NCBI RefSeq assembly: GCF_964204645.1
Contig: NC_134036.1
Coordinates: 4,638,001-4,702,000, forward strand
DNA length: 64,000 nt
Source of the DNA: Tubulanus polymorphus
Lineage: Eukaryota; Nemertea; Palaeonemertea; Tubulaniformes; Tubulanidae
Direction of reading: 5' to 3'
How positions within the stretch are numbered: position 1 is the stretch's first letter; each line of letters opens with the position of its first letter. Made by a program: the position numbers and the translations under genes. Shown here in pieces: positions 1 to 12,640 of this stretch. Under the pieces are notes generated by a model. The model was not told the DNA's origin, searched no databases, and saw only the letters and a program-made list of their open reading frames with translations.

Positions 1-1390
1 TGAATAAAGATGCCGCAAAGTGGCGATAATGTGTTTTCTGCAATTCATGTTTGAATGCCGTACCGTACTATAAAGAGTACGGAGTGACGTCAAAATTAGT
101 CTCATCAGTTCGTAACCGAAAGAATAAAAGTAAGATTAATTGAGTGAAACATAAGAATAACATAAAATCAATTATTATTGGCACACGCTGTACATTTTGT
201 AGTCATATGACTCTATGGCGGAGTGTTTGCCCGGCCCTGAATTCGTAACAGAAACACGTAAACAAGTTTCTGTCTCTTGTTTCCGTTTGCATGTAATATA
301 GATCATCATTGATAATTCATTATTTTGTCTTTAGAAGAAGAGACTCGTCTGATTGAAATTCGTTCCTCATCCCCCGTTATTTCGTCGAAATTATTTGATC
401 GAAATCGAACCCTCACCTCAGTTGTGAGAAATGCTTAGAATATTATGCTACTATAATAGACGGTATGATTTAGACGGTATGATTAGTAACAGGTCAGTGA
501 ATAATCTTCAACCGCTTTCTATCACACTACGTATGTTTTGTACTTACGGTGTTGCCTCAGTGTTTCACGTCTGGTTTTTGCATTCAATATGGGAACCTTT
601 ATGTTGAAAATCCGCTCATGAATTTTCCACTTCAGATATTAAACACGCTATGTACATTTCCATTCAGGTTCTATTCAACTAGCCGGGTGTTAATTTCAGT
701 GCTCGAACCCAGAGTGAGAAAGGGTGAAATATGATACTATTTCGTCTGATATGTTTTACTGGAATATGAGCACCTAATGATTTCTAGATAACTCTTTCCA
801 TGCTAACTTTCTTAATTTACATCGTTGAATAGTGCGGATGCGTTTTCGGTCGACGTTCGACTCGCAGTAAAACAAAGAAAACGTTTTATCACCGGGATTT
901 ATCGAACTAAATTCGGTTTTGCAATTTTCGATTATATCTCTCCGTCGAATCCTATTTCGAAATAGAACGTATGTATTGTATAGCTTAATTTCGTCACCTG
1001 TCGCCACTTAAGATTACGGTGAGTGACTGTTCGATGAGCGATCATCGTGAATATCGATGGACAGATAAGTGTTTCCTATCGATACTGGCTGATAATCACT
1101 AGCAGCTGTAATGCGTGTAAAGCCGATCTTTAGATAAGGAGAAATGCATTCAATTTCGCAGCGAAATTCAATACAGGCTGAGGCTATATGTTATCTACAC
1201 GCGCGAAATATTTTATTAATCAGAACGAATATCCAACTAATAAGTAATGTTTGATGATGCATGTGTGGGATATTGCTGCATTAAACGTTGTATACTTACA
1301 AGATATCTAATATTACGTGAGGTCCTGAAAGTATCTCACAGACTTTCCAACTGACTTCATTTTCCAATTCCGCTGGAATAATTGAATCCA
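1..1390 (-). repeat. Upstream region of a paralogous gene unit (copy A0)
   Basis: This stretch is homologous to the region upstream of the signal-peptide exons of the other copies. Positions 1-780 match about 2669-3470, and parts match 11790-12400, 17140-17470 and 19530-20160. Positions 774-1390 match about 13330-13870 and 21130-21640 and share long near-identical runs around 1070-1190. The genes run on the minus strand, so this is the 5' flank or 5' UTR intron of a copy whose first exon would lie left of the window. No coding exon is seen. The short open frames here are not conserved between copies. Confidence 0.75.
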
Positions 1391-3470
1391 TGTTTCGGAT
1401 TCATATTTATTACGCGTCCGGCTCTTAATTCATGAACGGTTTAAGATAACTCAGTGAAATTTCATGGATATGTCACCCTAGAGACCGTGAATGACTGATC
1501 ATAGTTCGGAAGCTGTTGGTCTACGGTCAAGGTCACCGGAAGCTGTTTTGTATTTCTCATTTCCTGCTTTCAATAATTAACGGGTCGACATACACTCAGA
1601 GTGTATTTCAAACTCAGGCGTTTCACCTGATCTGGGGGCATCAGTCGTCCTCAGCGACATTGTAATTAAAGAAGTAAAGAGTAAATCACGGAGCTGGAAT
1701 GGAGGATTGATATTCCTCATCGTGGATTGAACGGCGTGTCCTATTGGTCCCATTAACATAATTCAGCTACAAATCATAAACATTGAATAACCCGATAATT
1801 AAATTATTTACTCGCGGTTTTATTGAATCTAAATATAACAAGAGATTTGAAGACTGAGTTACAAATATATATTCAATTCGAGTTTTATTGTCAGCCAGTA
1901 ACCGGACTCAGTTCAGTTTCATAATCGGATATTACCCACACCAACACAAGTATATCCCGTCATAAGTACTGACTGACCAACAATGCTTAGCAACAGGAAA
2001 TAACTCGACAGTTCCTGGCGCAACAGTCAGAATCTCGTAAACACGCCATGCCTCTTGGTGCGCATTCTATAATTAAAAGATCATGTAATTGCAAACGGCA
2101 ATTTTGAATGAAACACTGTTTCCTGTAGAATTGAAGCAATATTTTAACTTAGCCCTACCCTTCGTGACGAGTATGATGGATTCATTCATACAAATAAGTA
2201 TACAGAGGAGGTCAGGTAATACTCGTAAATAAGAACAATATTGCACATCATTTTGATTTTTTTTTGTTTGGATATGAATATGTAATGTTATTTCTTATTT
2301 ACTATTCATCAAGTCAATTTGTTCAATCATTTAACAACTGCTAAATGTTTACTAATAATTGCGACTGAAGTATTTATCATAGATTAAATCCTATATGAAA
2401 TTGTGTATAATTTTCCCGGTCGTTACTTACGTGCATCTACAAATGATGCGGCACTGACCACAATCACAACAACAGCACAGGTGCGACTTATTAAATAAGC
2501 GAGCATTTTTGCCTACAATTTTAATCAAATGTATTATTTGGCATTTTAGCGAAACCATTTTTAATTAGGCCTATTCAAAAGCATTCAATCGGCTCTTGGT
2601 GAAAAACCTTTCGTCGGATGTGAAGTTTAAAATAATTGTGCTTCCGAGAAAGAAATGATTATATTTGATCTGCAAAGCGGCGACAACGAGTTTTTTGCAT
2701 TGCAGATTTGAATGCCGTACTTTGAAGCGTACGGAGCTTCGTCAGAATAAGTATCATCAGTTCGTAACAGTGAGAACAAAGGTAATGATCGAGTGAATAT
2801 TTATTTGTTTGTAACATTAAAACAATTTGAAGTCAATTATTAATGGCACACGCTGTACATTTTGTAGTCATATGACTCTGGGGTGGATTGCTTCACCGGC
2901 CTGAATTCGTAAGAGACAAATGTAAACAAGTTTCTGTCTCTTGTTTCCGTTTGCATGGAATATAGATCATCATTGAAAATTCATTATTTTGTCTTTAGAA
3001 GAAGAGACTGCTTTGATTGAAATTAGTTCCTCAGCCCCCGTTATGTCGTCGAAATTATTTGATCGAAATCGGTTCCTCTACTCAGTTGCGAGAAAACTTG
3101 TGATTTACATTTTAAGAAGCTTTCATTAAAATCGCCATTGGTTGAAATGCAGAAATACTTAGAATATGCTACTATACTTTAGACGGTATTTGGTATTAGA
3201 AAACGTATGGTATCTACTTACGGTTTTGCCTTCGTGTGTTTAACGTTCAGTTGCTGCATTCGATATGGGAAGCTTTATGTAGAATATCCGCTTTGAATTT
3301 TTTACAGATAGATAACTCACTATTTACTTTGCTATTCAGGTTCCAATGAACTTACTGCGTGTAAATTTCAGTAACCGAACCTAAAGTGGATACAAGTGAC
3401 ATATGAGACTATTTCGTCAAATATATTTTACCGAAATATCAGCACCTAATGATATCTAGTTAACTAATGA
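1391..3470 (-). repeat. Paralogous gene unit A (intron 1, exon 1, 5' flank)
   Basis: Sequence left of the exon (about 1920-2430) matches intron 1 of units B (10620-11053) and C (18300-18746), and part of it (2070-2430) also matches broken unit D. Sequence to the right (2669-3470) matches 1-780 and the upstream parts of B, C and D. This unit lacks the LINE 3' fragment that B and C both carry next to exon 1, so it split off before that insertion. Its right edge is lost near the LINE-associated (AT)n tract. Confidence 0.7.
2431..2506 (-). CDS. Signal-peptide first exon, paralog A
   Basis: The minus-strand exon starts with ATG at 2506 and encodes 25 residues plus one base. It begins MLAYLIS and has a hydrophobic VVVIVVSAAS core, typical of a secretory signal peptide. 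It ends at a strong donor (C|GTAAGT, phase 1). The same exon is found at 11054-11135 and 18747-18840 with few changes, including the LAYL start, a Cys near residue 10 and the VIVVSAAS core. That conservation inside otherwise drifting DNA is the main evidence that it is real. This copy lacks the upstream Met-Lys of the others. The next exon was not found; a candidate block at 1577-1759 is closed by stops in the required phase. The mature protein is unknown. Confidence 0.65.
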
Positions 3471-3813
3471 ACGTATTCAAACATGTAAAATTCAAACAGA
3501 TAGTGTAGAAGCACGATTTTCCCTCCTTTGTCGGAATTAGGAATGGGGATTTTTTAAATTCTCCGAAGTTCACTAAAGGCATATCTAAACCGGCGTAATA
3601 ATCATTGTATTGAATTTTCAGTTGGTCCGAAATAGTTTCTAAGTTCATTTAGATAAAACCGTATTAATGCGGTTGCGATCTTGGTCTTCGAGTTGGCGTA
3701 CAAAATCCAAAAGGTGTCGTTTCTTGTGCGATAATGCGAAATTTAGTCCATATCCAAAAACTTGTGTCTGCGATTTTGACAGATTTGTAGATGAAAGGTT
3801 CACGGCATCGTTG

Positions 3814-3991
<178 letters not shown>

Positions 3992-4154
3992 CAATTGTTA
4001 TGGTTGAGATGAAATGGAATGGGGCGAATGAAGAGAGAAATAGCCTGCCTAAAATTTGATTCCACAAATAGAACATTAGAACATTATCAATGTTTAAAGC
4101 GACAATGAATTGGAGAATTATTATTTAAGTACGATTATTTAATTTCAATTGATT

Positions 4155-7149
4155 TCAATAAGAGGAAATTGTGATTTTCTTAAATCTATTTATCAGTGTT
4201 TTGATGCTTGGAGAACTTCTCATAAAGGATCTATTATATAAACTTGTGTAATGTAAGCCTATTCTGGGATGGTTTCTTTGGCGGGTGTTATAATTATGAG
4301 TAAATGAATTTCTATTAAATATATCTAGGACCGGTGCCGGTAGTTTGGATTTGCAGAAGTTATATACAGTTTTTAACATTTCAAGATTGATTAGATCATA
4401 TAGCTTTAATATATTTAATGATTTGAATGCGGGGGACGATGGTGAGCAAATATCTGAATTTGTTATCAAACGTACTGCTCTTTTTTGAAGGATGAATATT
4501 TTGTTCGAAATAGATTTGGTAATTAGAGGAGCCCATAAGTTTAGGCAATATGTTAGGTGGCTTTGGATATAACTGAAGTATAGGATTCTTTTGGTCCAGG
4601 TTGGAACAAAATTTTTAAGTGTTTTAATCATGTATAGATTTTTATTGATTTTGTTAATTACGGTATGGGCATGTTCTTCAAAGGACAAATTTTCACTTAT
4701 ATTAAGACCAAGCAGATTTTTTACATTTTTTACGGACTGATTGCCAAATTCCAGATTGATTTCATTATGATTAACTTTAAATGAATAAGGCTTAAATAAC
4801 ATATATGCTGTTTTAGTAAGGTTATGGGTAAGCTTATTGGCTTTAAACCAATCTATAACAACATTTAGGTCATTTTTCATATTAGAAACTAGAACTTTAA
4901 GATTTTTATTAATAACAAATAGTGAACAGTCGTCCGCAAAGAGAACAGCTTTACAATCTTTTAAATTTAGGGTCAAGTCGTTGGTATAAATTATAAAAAG
5001 CAGAGGCCCTAATATTGAGCCCTGTGGTATTCCATACTCAATGCTTCTCAACTCTGAATTATGATTTTTATATTGCACAAACATATTTCGATCTGTAAGA
5101 TAGCTTTTAAATCAATCTAAAGCTATTCCACGAACGCCATAATAATTTAATTTTTTTATAAGAATATTAATATCGAGTTAGTCGAAAGCTTTAGAAAGAT
5201 CTAAATATACACTTAACATAAAGTTCTTTGTATCAATACTATTAATAGCATGACTCAAAAATTCAGTCAAAGCATGACTGGTTGAGTGATTGGCTCTAAA
5301 TCCGTATTGGCTTTTATAGAGTAAGTTATCTTTATTGACAAAGTCGTAGAGTCTTTTATGTATGATCTTTTCCAGTAATTTAGATAAAACTGGTAGGAGG
5401 GATATCGGTCTATAATTAATGATGTCTTTTTTGTCTTTAGCTTTAAAAATAGGTACAACTTTAGCGGTTTTCATATTTGCAGGGAAGTGACCTTCACTCA
5501 TCGACTTGTTGAATACAATTGTTAAAGGCATAGAAATCTCATGGGCAATTGATTTTATTAGTATGTTATTCAAATTATCATGACCACAGCTAGTTTTGTA
5601 AGGTAGACTATTTATGAAAGTTTGAACTTCTTTTTGGTCCGTAGGAAAAAGAAATATTGAGTTATTGTTAGATCGCTTTAAGTATACATCATAATTATTG
5701 GTAGGGTTCTGTATTTTTGAGGCAAATGACTTTCCAACTGTACTGAAAAATTCATTGAAAGAGTTACATATTTCTACAGGATCACTCATTACTTTTCCTT
5801 TAATTATGAAATTACTAGAAGTTACACATGTTTTATCATTTTGCTTACCAATGACTGTTTTCAAAAAACTCCACAGCTTTCTTGCATTATTTTCAAACGA
5901 TAAAATTTTGTCAGCGTAGTAGGTTTTCTTGGCCCTACGCTTTATATAATTTAAGTTGTTCCGATAATTTAAGTAGTTTACATATCGTGGGTGAGTTTTC
6001 TATTCTAAGTCCTATTACTTTTCTATACATTTTATCTTTAGTGCGCGAAGCTATACAAATGCCTTTAGTCATCCAAGGTTGATTAATGTTAGGTTTTCTA
6101 GTGGTTTTAAGTTTGCAAGGAGATACTTCATCTACAGAATGTTTTATATTTTGGACAACAAAATCATAACCGGCTTCACAGTTTAATTCTTGCAGAGTGT
6201 GCCAATTTATATTAGACAATTTTTGTTTTATTTTAATGACATTTGCATCAGATGAATCTCTATAATAAAACTATTCATTGACTACTTTGGTTGTATGCTT
6301 TTGTGTATCAATTGTAGTGAGGCACGCAAAATGATCAGATACATGATTAGTAAGAATGTAGCTTTCATAATTATTGAACTCTGAACTAATATATATGTTA
6401 TCTATTAAAGTTGCTGTTTTATAAGTTACTCTAGTTGGTCTTATGATAGTTGGTAATAAGTTATGACTAAGATTTGAATTCAAAAATTCCGCAGTGTTTT
6501 TATGCTGATTAATTCTAATTAGGTCAAGATTCTGGTCCATGCCTAATATAGCGAGTTTATTTTCTCGACTTATAGCTTCAAGCAAGTTGTTGTAGTCGGA
6601 CAGGAATTCCATTTCACTTGTTCCTGGGATTCTATAGATCTCACCTAGTATTATATTTTTAGAGTTTATTCTTTTTATTTCGAGGATACACGATTCAAAC
6701 TGTCTTTCTTTAAAAATTGATAGATCACCTCGAATTTTAAAATCGATTTCATCATTTATATAGATTGCAACTCCTCCTCGAATTAGATTGGTGCGGTGCC
6801 TTTCTACAAAGTTATATCCCGGTATATTATAGAGATCAAAATTTACATCGTTTAAAAATGTCTCGCATAACATTATTACATCTATTTCATAATTGCATTG
6901 TCGGCAGCTTTTGATTACATTTTCTAGTTCATCTAGTTTAGACGGTAAATTATGAATATTCAAATGAAGTACATTAAGACTACATATACAGTCAAATTGC
7001 CCAAGCTCTGGTGATTCAACGTAAGGACACAATTTTTCAAACATTTGAAAATCATCATCAATTAACCTTGAAAAATCAAATTCTTTATCATTATAAATTT
7101 TCTCCAATCTTGTCGACATATCCATGTTACCTAGACACATATTTATCAA
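4155..7149 (-). pseudogene. LINE ORF2: AP endonuclease and reverse transcriptase, broken
   Basis: The endonuclease (7149-6271) shows LNVLHLNIHNLPSKLDEL, LCETFLND, RGGVAIYIND, GMDQNLDLI and a terminal NHVSDHF. The DQN triad and SDH keep the catalytic Asp, Asn and His. A TAG at 6271-6273 interrupts it, and the same frame continues with the linker (6219-5935). Near 5940 the frame shifts into the RT frame (KRRAKKTYYADKI). The RT then shows YRPISLLPVLSKLLEKI, QYGFRANHST and YLDLSKAFD, then two in-frame stops (about 5178 and 5117). It resumes with the IPQGSILGPLLF and VLFADDCSLF motifs and the thumb, ending HNYNTRQRNHPRIG. The endonuclease nicks the target and the RT primes on it. As read, this copy cannot make a full protein. 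Confidence 0.92.
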
Positions 7150-8042
7150 AAAGGTCTAAGCAGGCTAGTACTCCAATGAAAGAATGAGGAAATGATAACA
7201 TGATGGATGGATAAACATTTAATGACATTTCTAAGCTTATGTTGGGGTACTGAATATTTTAAATCTTGAGTTGGATATCATATTGTTATGGAATGCAGGA
7301 GTTCTAGTAGGGGTTAATTTTCTGGGAATTCACGGCGATAAAATGTATAGAAAATTGTTCACAGATAAGATATTGCATTATACGAAAACATTTCAAGATT
7401 AAGCGCGTTTGATTTTGGCAGGATCGTCCACAATTCTTTTTATCATGGAACTATGTACAAACATAATAAGTGTAGTGTAGAAGCCATTTACAACATATGC
7501 AATATATGTAATGCATGGATTTCGGGTTGACTGAGAATCCATACATTATACACATACACACACACACACGCATACACATACATATAAGTGTATACGAAGC
7601 TATTCATAAAAATATATATACGAGTTAATTCTGAATTGAGCGAGTACTTTATGTTAATCAATTGGATGAGAACTCCAAGGTGGAAAGACCATATTTGATA
7701 TATACGTGGTGAGAATAATTCGCAGTAAAGTAAAAGCTTCTCTCAAGCCAACTGAAGGTCTTGTAGTATGTTTACTGCAGTTTACGAAGAAGAAATAATT
7801 CGTTCAATATGAATATGTGAACTAGGGGGAAACGTGTAATTTCCATGTCGATACATATGAGCATATATGATCTTTGGATTTTCAAGCCAAGTGGAGATCA
7901 TAAAGTATGTTTGCTACAAGTTACAAAGCAATAATGCACAACTGATATAGTATACTATAATACAGTGAGGAAATGTCAACTTAGCGGAACATGTAGTTCC
8001 CATATCTATCTAAATAGTACAATAGCCCAACAAAGCACTGGA
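7150..8042 (-). other. Spacer between LINE ORF1 and ORF2 with an internal duplication
   Basis: This is about 0.9 kb without coding capacity. It contains a short CA/TA-rich microsatellite (7553-7600) and two diverged copies of a segment of about 130-150 bp (about 7740-7860 and 7890-8015), each with an AAGCCAA...TAGTATG-like core. It may be LINE spacer or a small nested insertion; no terminal repeats were found. Confidence 0.45.
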
Positions 8043-8902
8043 TTATTTCAACCCAAATTCAGGATCAAAAATTTTCAGTTTGTGCTTTTCTTCCGTGACT
8101 TTATCGATACCATACACAAAACCATTTGAGTCCAAACTTTCGTAAATCTATCACTGTCCGATGCTCTCATTTTACATTTGTACACTTCGGGGCACAAGTC
8201 CTCACGAAGAAACAATTCTTTACCCTTCAAATGTTTTCTGTTAGCATAGATATCGTTTCTAAGTTCCCGATCATTGAATCTGACGATAATCCCATCTGGG
8301 GTATTATCGCTGGACTGTTTGTTTTTCCTGGGTACTCGATGAGCAATCTCAATTGCGATCTTTTTAACCTTTCGCACATATGTATTGAGATTGTTGTTTA
8401 TTTCATCAATAACTAATTTTTTACAGTTTTCATTCGGCTGTTCCTGGATGTTGAAAAAGCGCAAATTATTCCTTCTAGAATACTGATTATTTTCAACAAT
8501 TTTTGTTTTCATTTCTGAAATTTCTCGCTGTAGTTTTTTATTGGCTAGTTCGCCATCACTACACCTCTTTTCCATTGACTTCAGATCCTCTCTTAGTTTA
8601 CGATTCTCTGTTTCAATGTCGCTTATCCTCTGATCATATTTAATCATAAGTTCGTCTTTGAGCTCTTTAATCACGTTTGCTGTAGAAGTTTTAAGTATTT
8701 CGATGCTCGCCAGTATATCTGCCAATGAAATATTTTCTGGATCATCTTCTAATGTTGAAGTTCTCCCTCGTTTTGCTGCTGGTTTAGACTTAGATGACTT
8801 GGTTGGCTTTACAGCATTCTCAGCTGAGCATTCTGGCACAAAAACATCAGAATTTTGGGCAGCATCCTGTGCAGTAAAGTCTTTTATGGATGTTTGACTC
8901 AT
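8043..8902 (-). pseudogene. LINE ORF1 protein (coiled coil plus RNA-binding domain), frameshifted near the C-terminus
   Basis: ATG at 8902 opens 275 codons. The N-terminus is low-complexity and Lys/Ser-rich (KPTKSSKSKPAAKRGR). A coiled coil follows at roughly residues 60-140 (repeated Glu/Lys/Leu with SDIETENRKLRED), then a globular part with RRNNLRFFNIQEQ, AHRVPR and DGIIVRFNDRE, as in L1-type ORF1p (Transposase_22-like) nucleic-acid chaperones. Near 8110 the frame shifts. In the next frame the sequence continues as GFVYGIDKVTEEKHKL and stops at 8043-8045, which fits a normal ORF1 C-terminus. The protein would package LINE RNA. It sits 5' of ORF2 on the same strand. Confidence 0.85.
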
Positions 8903-9274
8903 GTTCTAGAGTTATTTTTGCGCTGTTGTGACTATTTGATAGTTTATTTTATGATAATTGATTACTCACTTGACTAATGTCAAAAAAATCAATTCAAATT
9001 CACAGAAATTCACAGTTCCACTCCTCTAGATAATGAAGTCCATTCTACACCACTTTAGTCACCATGTGTATTGATATATTCCATTTATTGGTAGTCCAAT
9101 GCATTAGATTTACATTCTATATTACTTTAGAATCCATAACAGTATCCTGGGTGTAGATTTTAGTGGTTGAAGTTGCCTGTGATTTTAAGACCAAACAACA
9201 CAGGCGGCCATTTTCGTATCCCAAAAATTGAAGTTAGTTCCAAAGGAATAGTTCCCGTATTAGAGGTTTAATAG

Positions 9275-9471
9275 TGTTCTGCACTTGCCGTTGTACTCAC
9301 CAATGTTTCAACTAAAAACAAACCGAGTGAGCTCGTCGAGTCTGCGGTCAATAAGATACCCTGTAAAGGTTGTAACATGGCGTACATCGGTGAAACGGGT
9401 CATAATCTTACGAAACACATAGTGGATCAGCGAAATCCAACTTATCTACCAATCTTATTACTGGTTTTTTG
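9275..9471 (+). pseudogene. Penelope-like element remnant with a GIY-YIG endonuclease fragment
   Basis: The open stretch reads KNKPSELVESAVNKIPCKGC then NMAYIGETGHNL. This is the C-terminal GIY-YIG start of Penelope-like retroelements: a K-IPC-x2-C zinc-like pair followed by YIGETG. The diagnostic Arg after GETG is His here, the conserved RxxEH is decayed, and no RT domain is found upstream because the LINE lies there. It is about 65 residues of a protein that is normally 700-900. A hammerhead-like motif lies about 600 bp downstream, as expected for the terminal repeat of this class. Confidence 0.7.
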
Positions 9472-9573
9472 AACGCATAATTAATTATTATCTAAACACA
9501 TTAAAAGTCTATTAGATTTTGGTTAATGTCACTATGTGTGCTATCTCCACCCACTTCTACTCCACTTAGTCAA

Positions 9574-9902
9574 GCGGGCCGCACACTAGCGTCAAAGCGG
9601 CTGCGACAATTAATCAGCAACATTGACTTTCCCACACAAGCGACAACAACGCAGCTTCAAGTGCTGCATCTGCCGCTATTGTATCTGGAAGCATGTGCAT
9701 TGAAACTGAATCTGGCTTAATCCTGGGGTCTTGCCGCATAATAAGCCGCACACTCAACAGGCGAACTTGTAAATATAAACATGTTTGTTGTCGGCATCTA
9801 AAACCGCAAGCGGCAAAAACGTCAGAAGAAATCAGCCGCACACTTGGCGTTTTTGACGCCGGCGTCGTTGATGCGGTGACTTTGCTGCTAGTGTGTGGGG
9901 CT
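9574..9902. mobile_element. MITE with about 20-bp terminal inverted repeats (GCACACTAGC type)
   Basis: The left end reads GGGCCGCACACTAGC and the right end, reverse complemented, AGCCCCACACACTAGC. Internal copies of the CCGCACACT core occur near 9747 and 9837. The element is about 330 bp, has no transposase and is slightly richer in G+C than its flanks. It interrupts the Penelope-like remnant. TTA trinucleotides near both ends would fit a PIF/Harbinger-type target duplication, but this is uncertain. The open frames inside are chance. Confidence 0.6.
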
Positions 9903-10063
9903 TTATATAATTTGTATTCACTCTGAACTGTTAGAATCGTGTGCTTTCTACGGTACTTCTGGTTGTTTTCAGTTGATGCTGGTTCTGTGAATCTTAATTC
10001 TGACTTATAGCTTTTGTCTCTGTCCTGTAAGTGTATTTGCTACGTTACTTCTGGTCATTCCAC

Positions 10064-10094
10064 CTGATAATGGCTCTTAGTCAACAGCCGAAAC
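10064..10094 (+). ncRNA. Degenerate hammerhead-like motif (unit B)
   Basis: CTGATAA is followed by a hairpin-forming segment ending CAACAGCC, then GAAAC. It aligns base for base with the better motif at 17719-17749 in the duplicate unit. The core has CTGATAA where the consensus is CTGANGA, and the 5' strand of stem II is mutated, so this copy is probably inactive. It follows the Penelope-like GIY-YIG remnant on the same strand. Confidence 0.35.
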
Positions 10095-11053
10095 GTTGTT
10101 GTCTAAGTTCAACAAATAATATCAGTTATATTTCGAATTGTGGGACTTCTTCGATTAATTCGGAATATAATGCACTGTAAGGTTCTGCCACCACGCGACG
10201 GGATTTACATTTCAGCACATAAACTATGACGAGAGCCGGGGGAAATGGTAAATAAATGAAAACACTTTTTGATATTTTCAATATCTATGCTTAGTCTTTT
10301 CCAAAATTAGGGGCCTCGAACTTTTAACAGACGTTTCCTTTGACTCTAATGTTGTAACAAGAGGACTTTAGATTCCTGAAGTTTCGACGAAGCAAGTCTT
10401 ATTGAAAATAGGTGAATAGAAAGGCAAACTATGAAAAAATGAATTTCTAGGAAATACAGTGATACATTCCATCGATATATCAATAGTACATTGCATTTAG
10501 TCAAGGTTGATAATTCCATTTGAGAAGTCATTTTATATACTGGTCATATACAGTCAATTAAACAGTCAACTAAGAAATAACCACTGGAAAAACCGTTAAA
10601 GGATTTATTACATGAATCGAATGTAGCCACGTGACACGATTGATAAACGTTATCGGATATTTCCACAACCGCTACAAGTATATCCAAATATAAAGCCAAT
10701 TATCACCAACGATTAGGAACAAGTAAGTCCACTACAATTGGTGCTGCAACATTCGTCATTATGGAAACACAACAACCCATTGTTGGTGCATTCTATAATA
10801 AAAGAGCATGGAATTGAAACCTTAATTTGGAAAAACAACACTGTTTCAACTTAAAGCAAAATTTGAAAGCCTAGAAACAACACCGCACGTCAATCGATTT
10901 TGGCCTGAATAAAGAATGCGATATCATCTCCGATTCGCTATTCACCAAATTAATTCGATCAATCCATAAACAAAACTTAGAGTTGACTATCATGTATATT
11001 ATTCATACAATCTTCGTGCTTATTTTCGTACTATATTCCCAGTCGATACTCAC

Positions 11054-11135
11054 TTGCATCTCCAAGTGATGCAGCACTGACCACAATCACAACAGCAGCA
11101 CAGGCGCGTGTCATCAAATAAGCGAGCATTTTCAT
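11054..11135 (-). CDS. Signal-peptide first exon, paralog B
   Basis: ATG at 11135 opens 27 codons plus one base, beginning MKMLAYLMTRACAA and followed by a VVIVVSAAS hydrophobic core. This is a clear cleavable signal peptide. The donor is A|GTGAGT in phase 1. A second in-frame Met at residue 3 corresponds to the start of paralog A. One candidate second exon is at 10223-10126 on the same strand: a pyrimidine-rich tract ending CATAG, then 31 in-phase codons and a stop containing KCKSRR. It lies in DNA related to the Penelope-like remnant, so it may be coincidence. The product is secreted and of unknown function. Confidence 0.65.
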
Positions 11136-11209
11136 TGCCTAGAATGAAATTATATGAAATGATGATATGATTTATTTTCTCCACAAAAAATATTTTTTCT
11201 AATTAACAA

Positions 11210-11720
11210 TATATATCAAATAGTTGATTTACAATATGGAGAGGGACACCGAGCAAGCTTTAAATCTGTACACAGCTGCAAGTGCTGAGCCGAGGTGCCC
11301 CGGTGCAATGAAAAGTGCAAGGATGAATAAGGTGTTAATAATAATAATAATAATAATGACAACGAAGATAATAAATAATAATAATAGCCTATAATAAATA
11401 AATAAGTAAACAATGAATAAAAAAGACTATGTGATATAATACTATAATGATAATAATGATAATTGTTAATATTATAATAATAGTTATAATTATGATGATA
11501 TGTATATATCTCTGAAATACTTGATTATTGAATTGGGCAATCAGTGAGTTAATACTAGAAGCTTTATGTAGACAATTTATAGTGTTTTGCCAAATGATGG
11601 GTACCTGAGCTAAAAATGAATCGTGAAAAATCTTTGAGGTATGATTTTGAACTCTAGTAAAATTTCGGTTTCTAGTATTGTAGCGATGAAAAAAAATTAT
11701 CCGTTATTATTTCTTCCCGT
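11210..11720 (-). mobile_element. LINE 3' fragment (RT C-terminus, 3' UTR with ATA-rich tract), copy in unit B
   Basis: Minus-strand translation of about 11470-11680 gives YNTRNRNFTRVQNHTSKIF, then FLAQVPIIWQNTINCL and SSINSLIAQFNNQVFQ. This is the conserved end of CR1/L2-group reverse transcriptases; compare HNYNTRQRNHPRIG in the large LINE. A 3' UTR with ATA/ATG repeats and a conserved block near 11225-11330 follow. The 5' part is missing, as expected for 5' truncation. The same fragment is at 18900-19420. Confidence 0.75.
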
Positions 11721-12429
11721 GGCTCTTTGTCAGATGTACGGTTTGAAATACGCCACTTCTAAGCAAAAAAAAAACAAATCTGGTTAATGGTGTAGTGCTT
11801 AGCAGCGGTAACGGGTTTTCTTCATTGCTGGTTTGAATACCGTTCTATGCAGAACTTCGTAGAAATTAGCCTCATCAGTTTTAGACAGTAAGAATGAAAG
11901 TTATGATCAATATTAGCGATTATCGTTTGTTACATTGAAACAATTCGATCGACTGGCATACGCTGTAGATTTGTCACGTGAATGTCCCTGGCAGAATGTT
12001 TCTGGTGCGGCCACTCGCTTGCGTTTAGAACACGCGAGTCGTTTCATCGAAATTTGTTCTTTTCAGTTGTGAGAAAATTGACAGTTATGCGTTTTACGTA
12101 GCTATGATCAAAATCGGCATGGACTTGAATTGAGAAATGGTCACACGTCTTTAAACGATCAATACCAATTCAACCGGCTTCGTATGATATCTACTTACGG
12201 TTTTGCCTACGTGATGAAGTTCGGCACTATGTAGACGATTCGCTCATAAATTTCAAGCTTCAGATATTCAACCAACACATTCCAATTTATACAAAGCTCT
12301 CAGCTCGTCGGGTGTTAATTTCAGTACTCGAATCAAGAGAGGAAACGGGTGAAATATTAAACTATTTCATTGATTGAAAATTCAGCACCCGATAAAATGT
12401 AGTTAACTTATGACTGCATTGAGCCGAGC

Positions 12430-12640
12430 AAAATGAATACCACAAAACTATGGAACAGAACAGGATTTTGAGTCAAAGTAAAGCCACATAATTTCCAATG
12501 TGGAGATGGATCCGGAGTTAAATAACACCCACGTGACTCTGCAACTGCATTTCGATTCGTTTTAAACCCACACAACCGTTGAACTGGATCCAGAGGCAAA
12601 TCAAATCCGTTCATTTGTGGATTTTGGTCCGTGGTCGAAT
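12430..12640 (-). repeat. Short run of the 42-bp 'CCAGTTCCACAG' minisatellite, inverted
   Basis: Reverse complemented, this shows about four diverged units with GGATCCAGTTC, CAACGGTTGTGTGGGTTTA and similar. They match the arrays at 37010-37440 and 62440-62870. The same run is in unit C (20180-20440). Confidence 0.6.

Noticed and set aside
1577-1759. Possible second exon of paralog A (LNYVNGTNRTRRSIHDEEY in one frame)
   Set aside because: The required phase 1 frame stops within five codons, the acceptor is weak, and the block is absent from units B and C.
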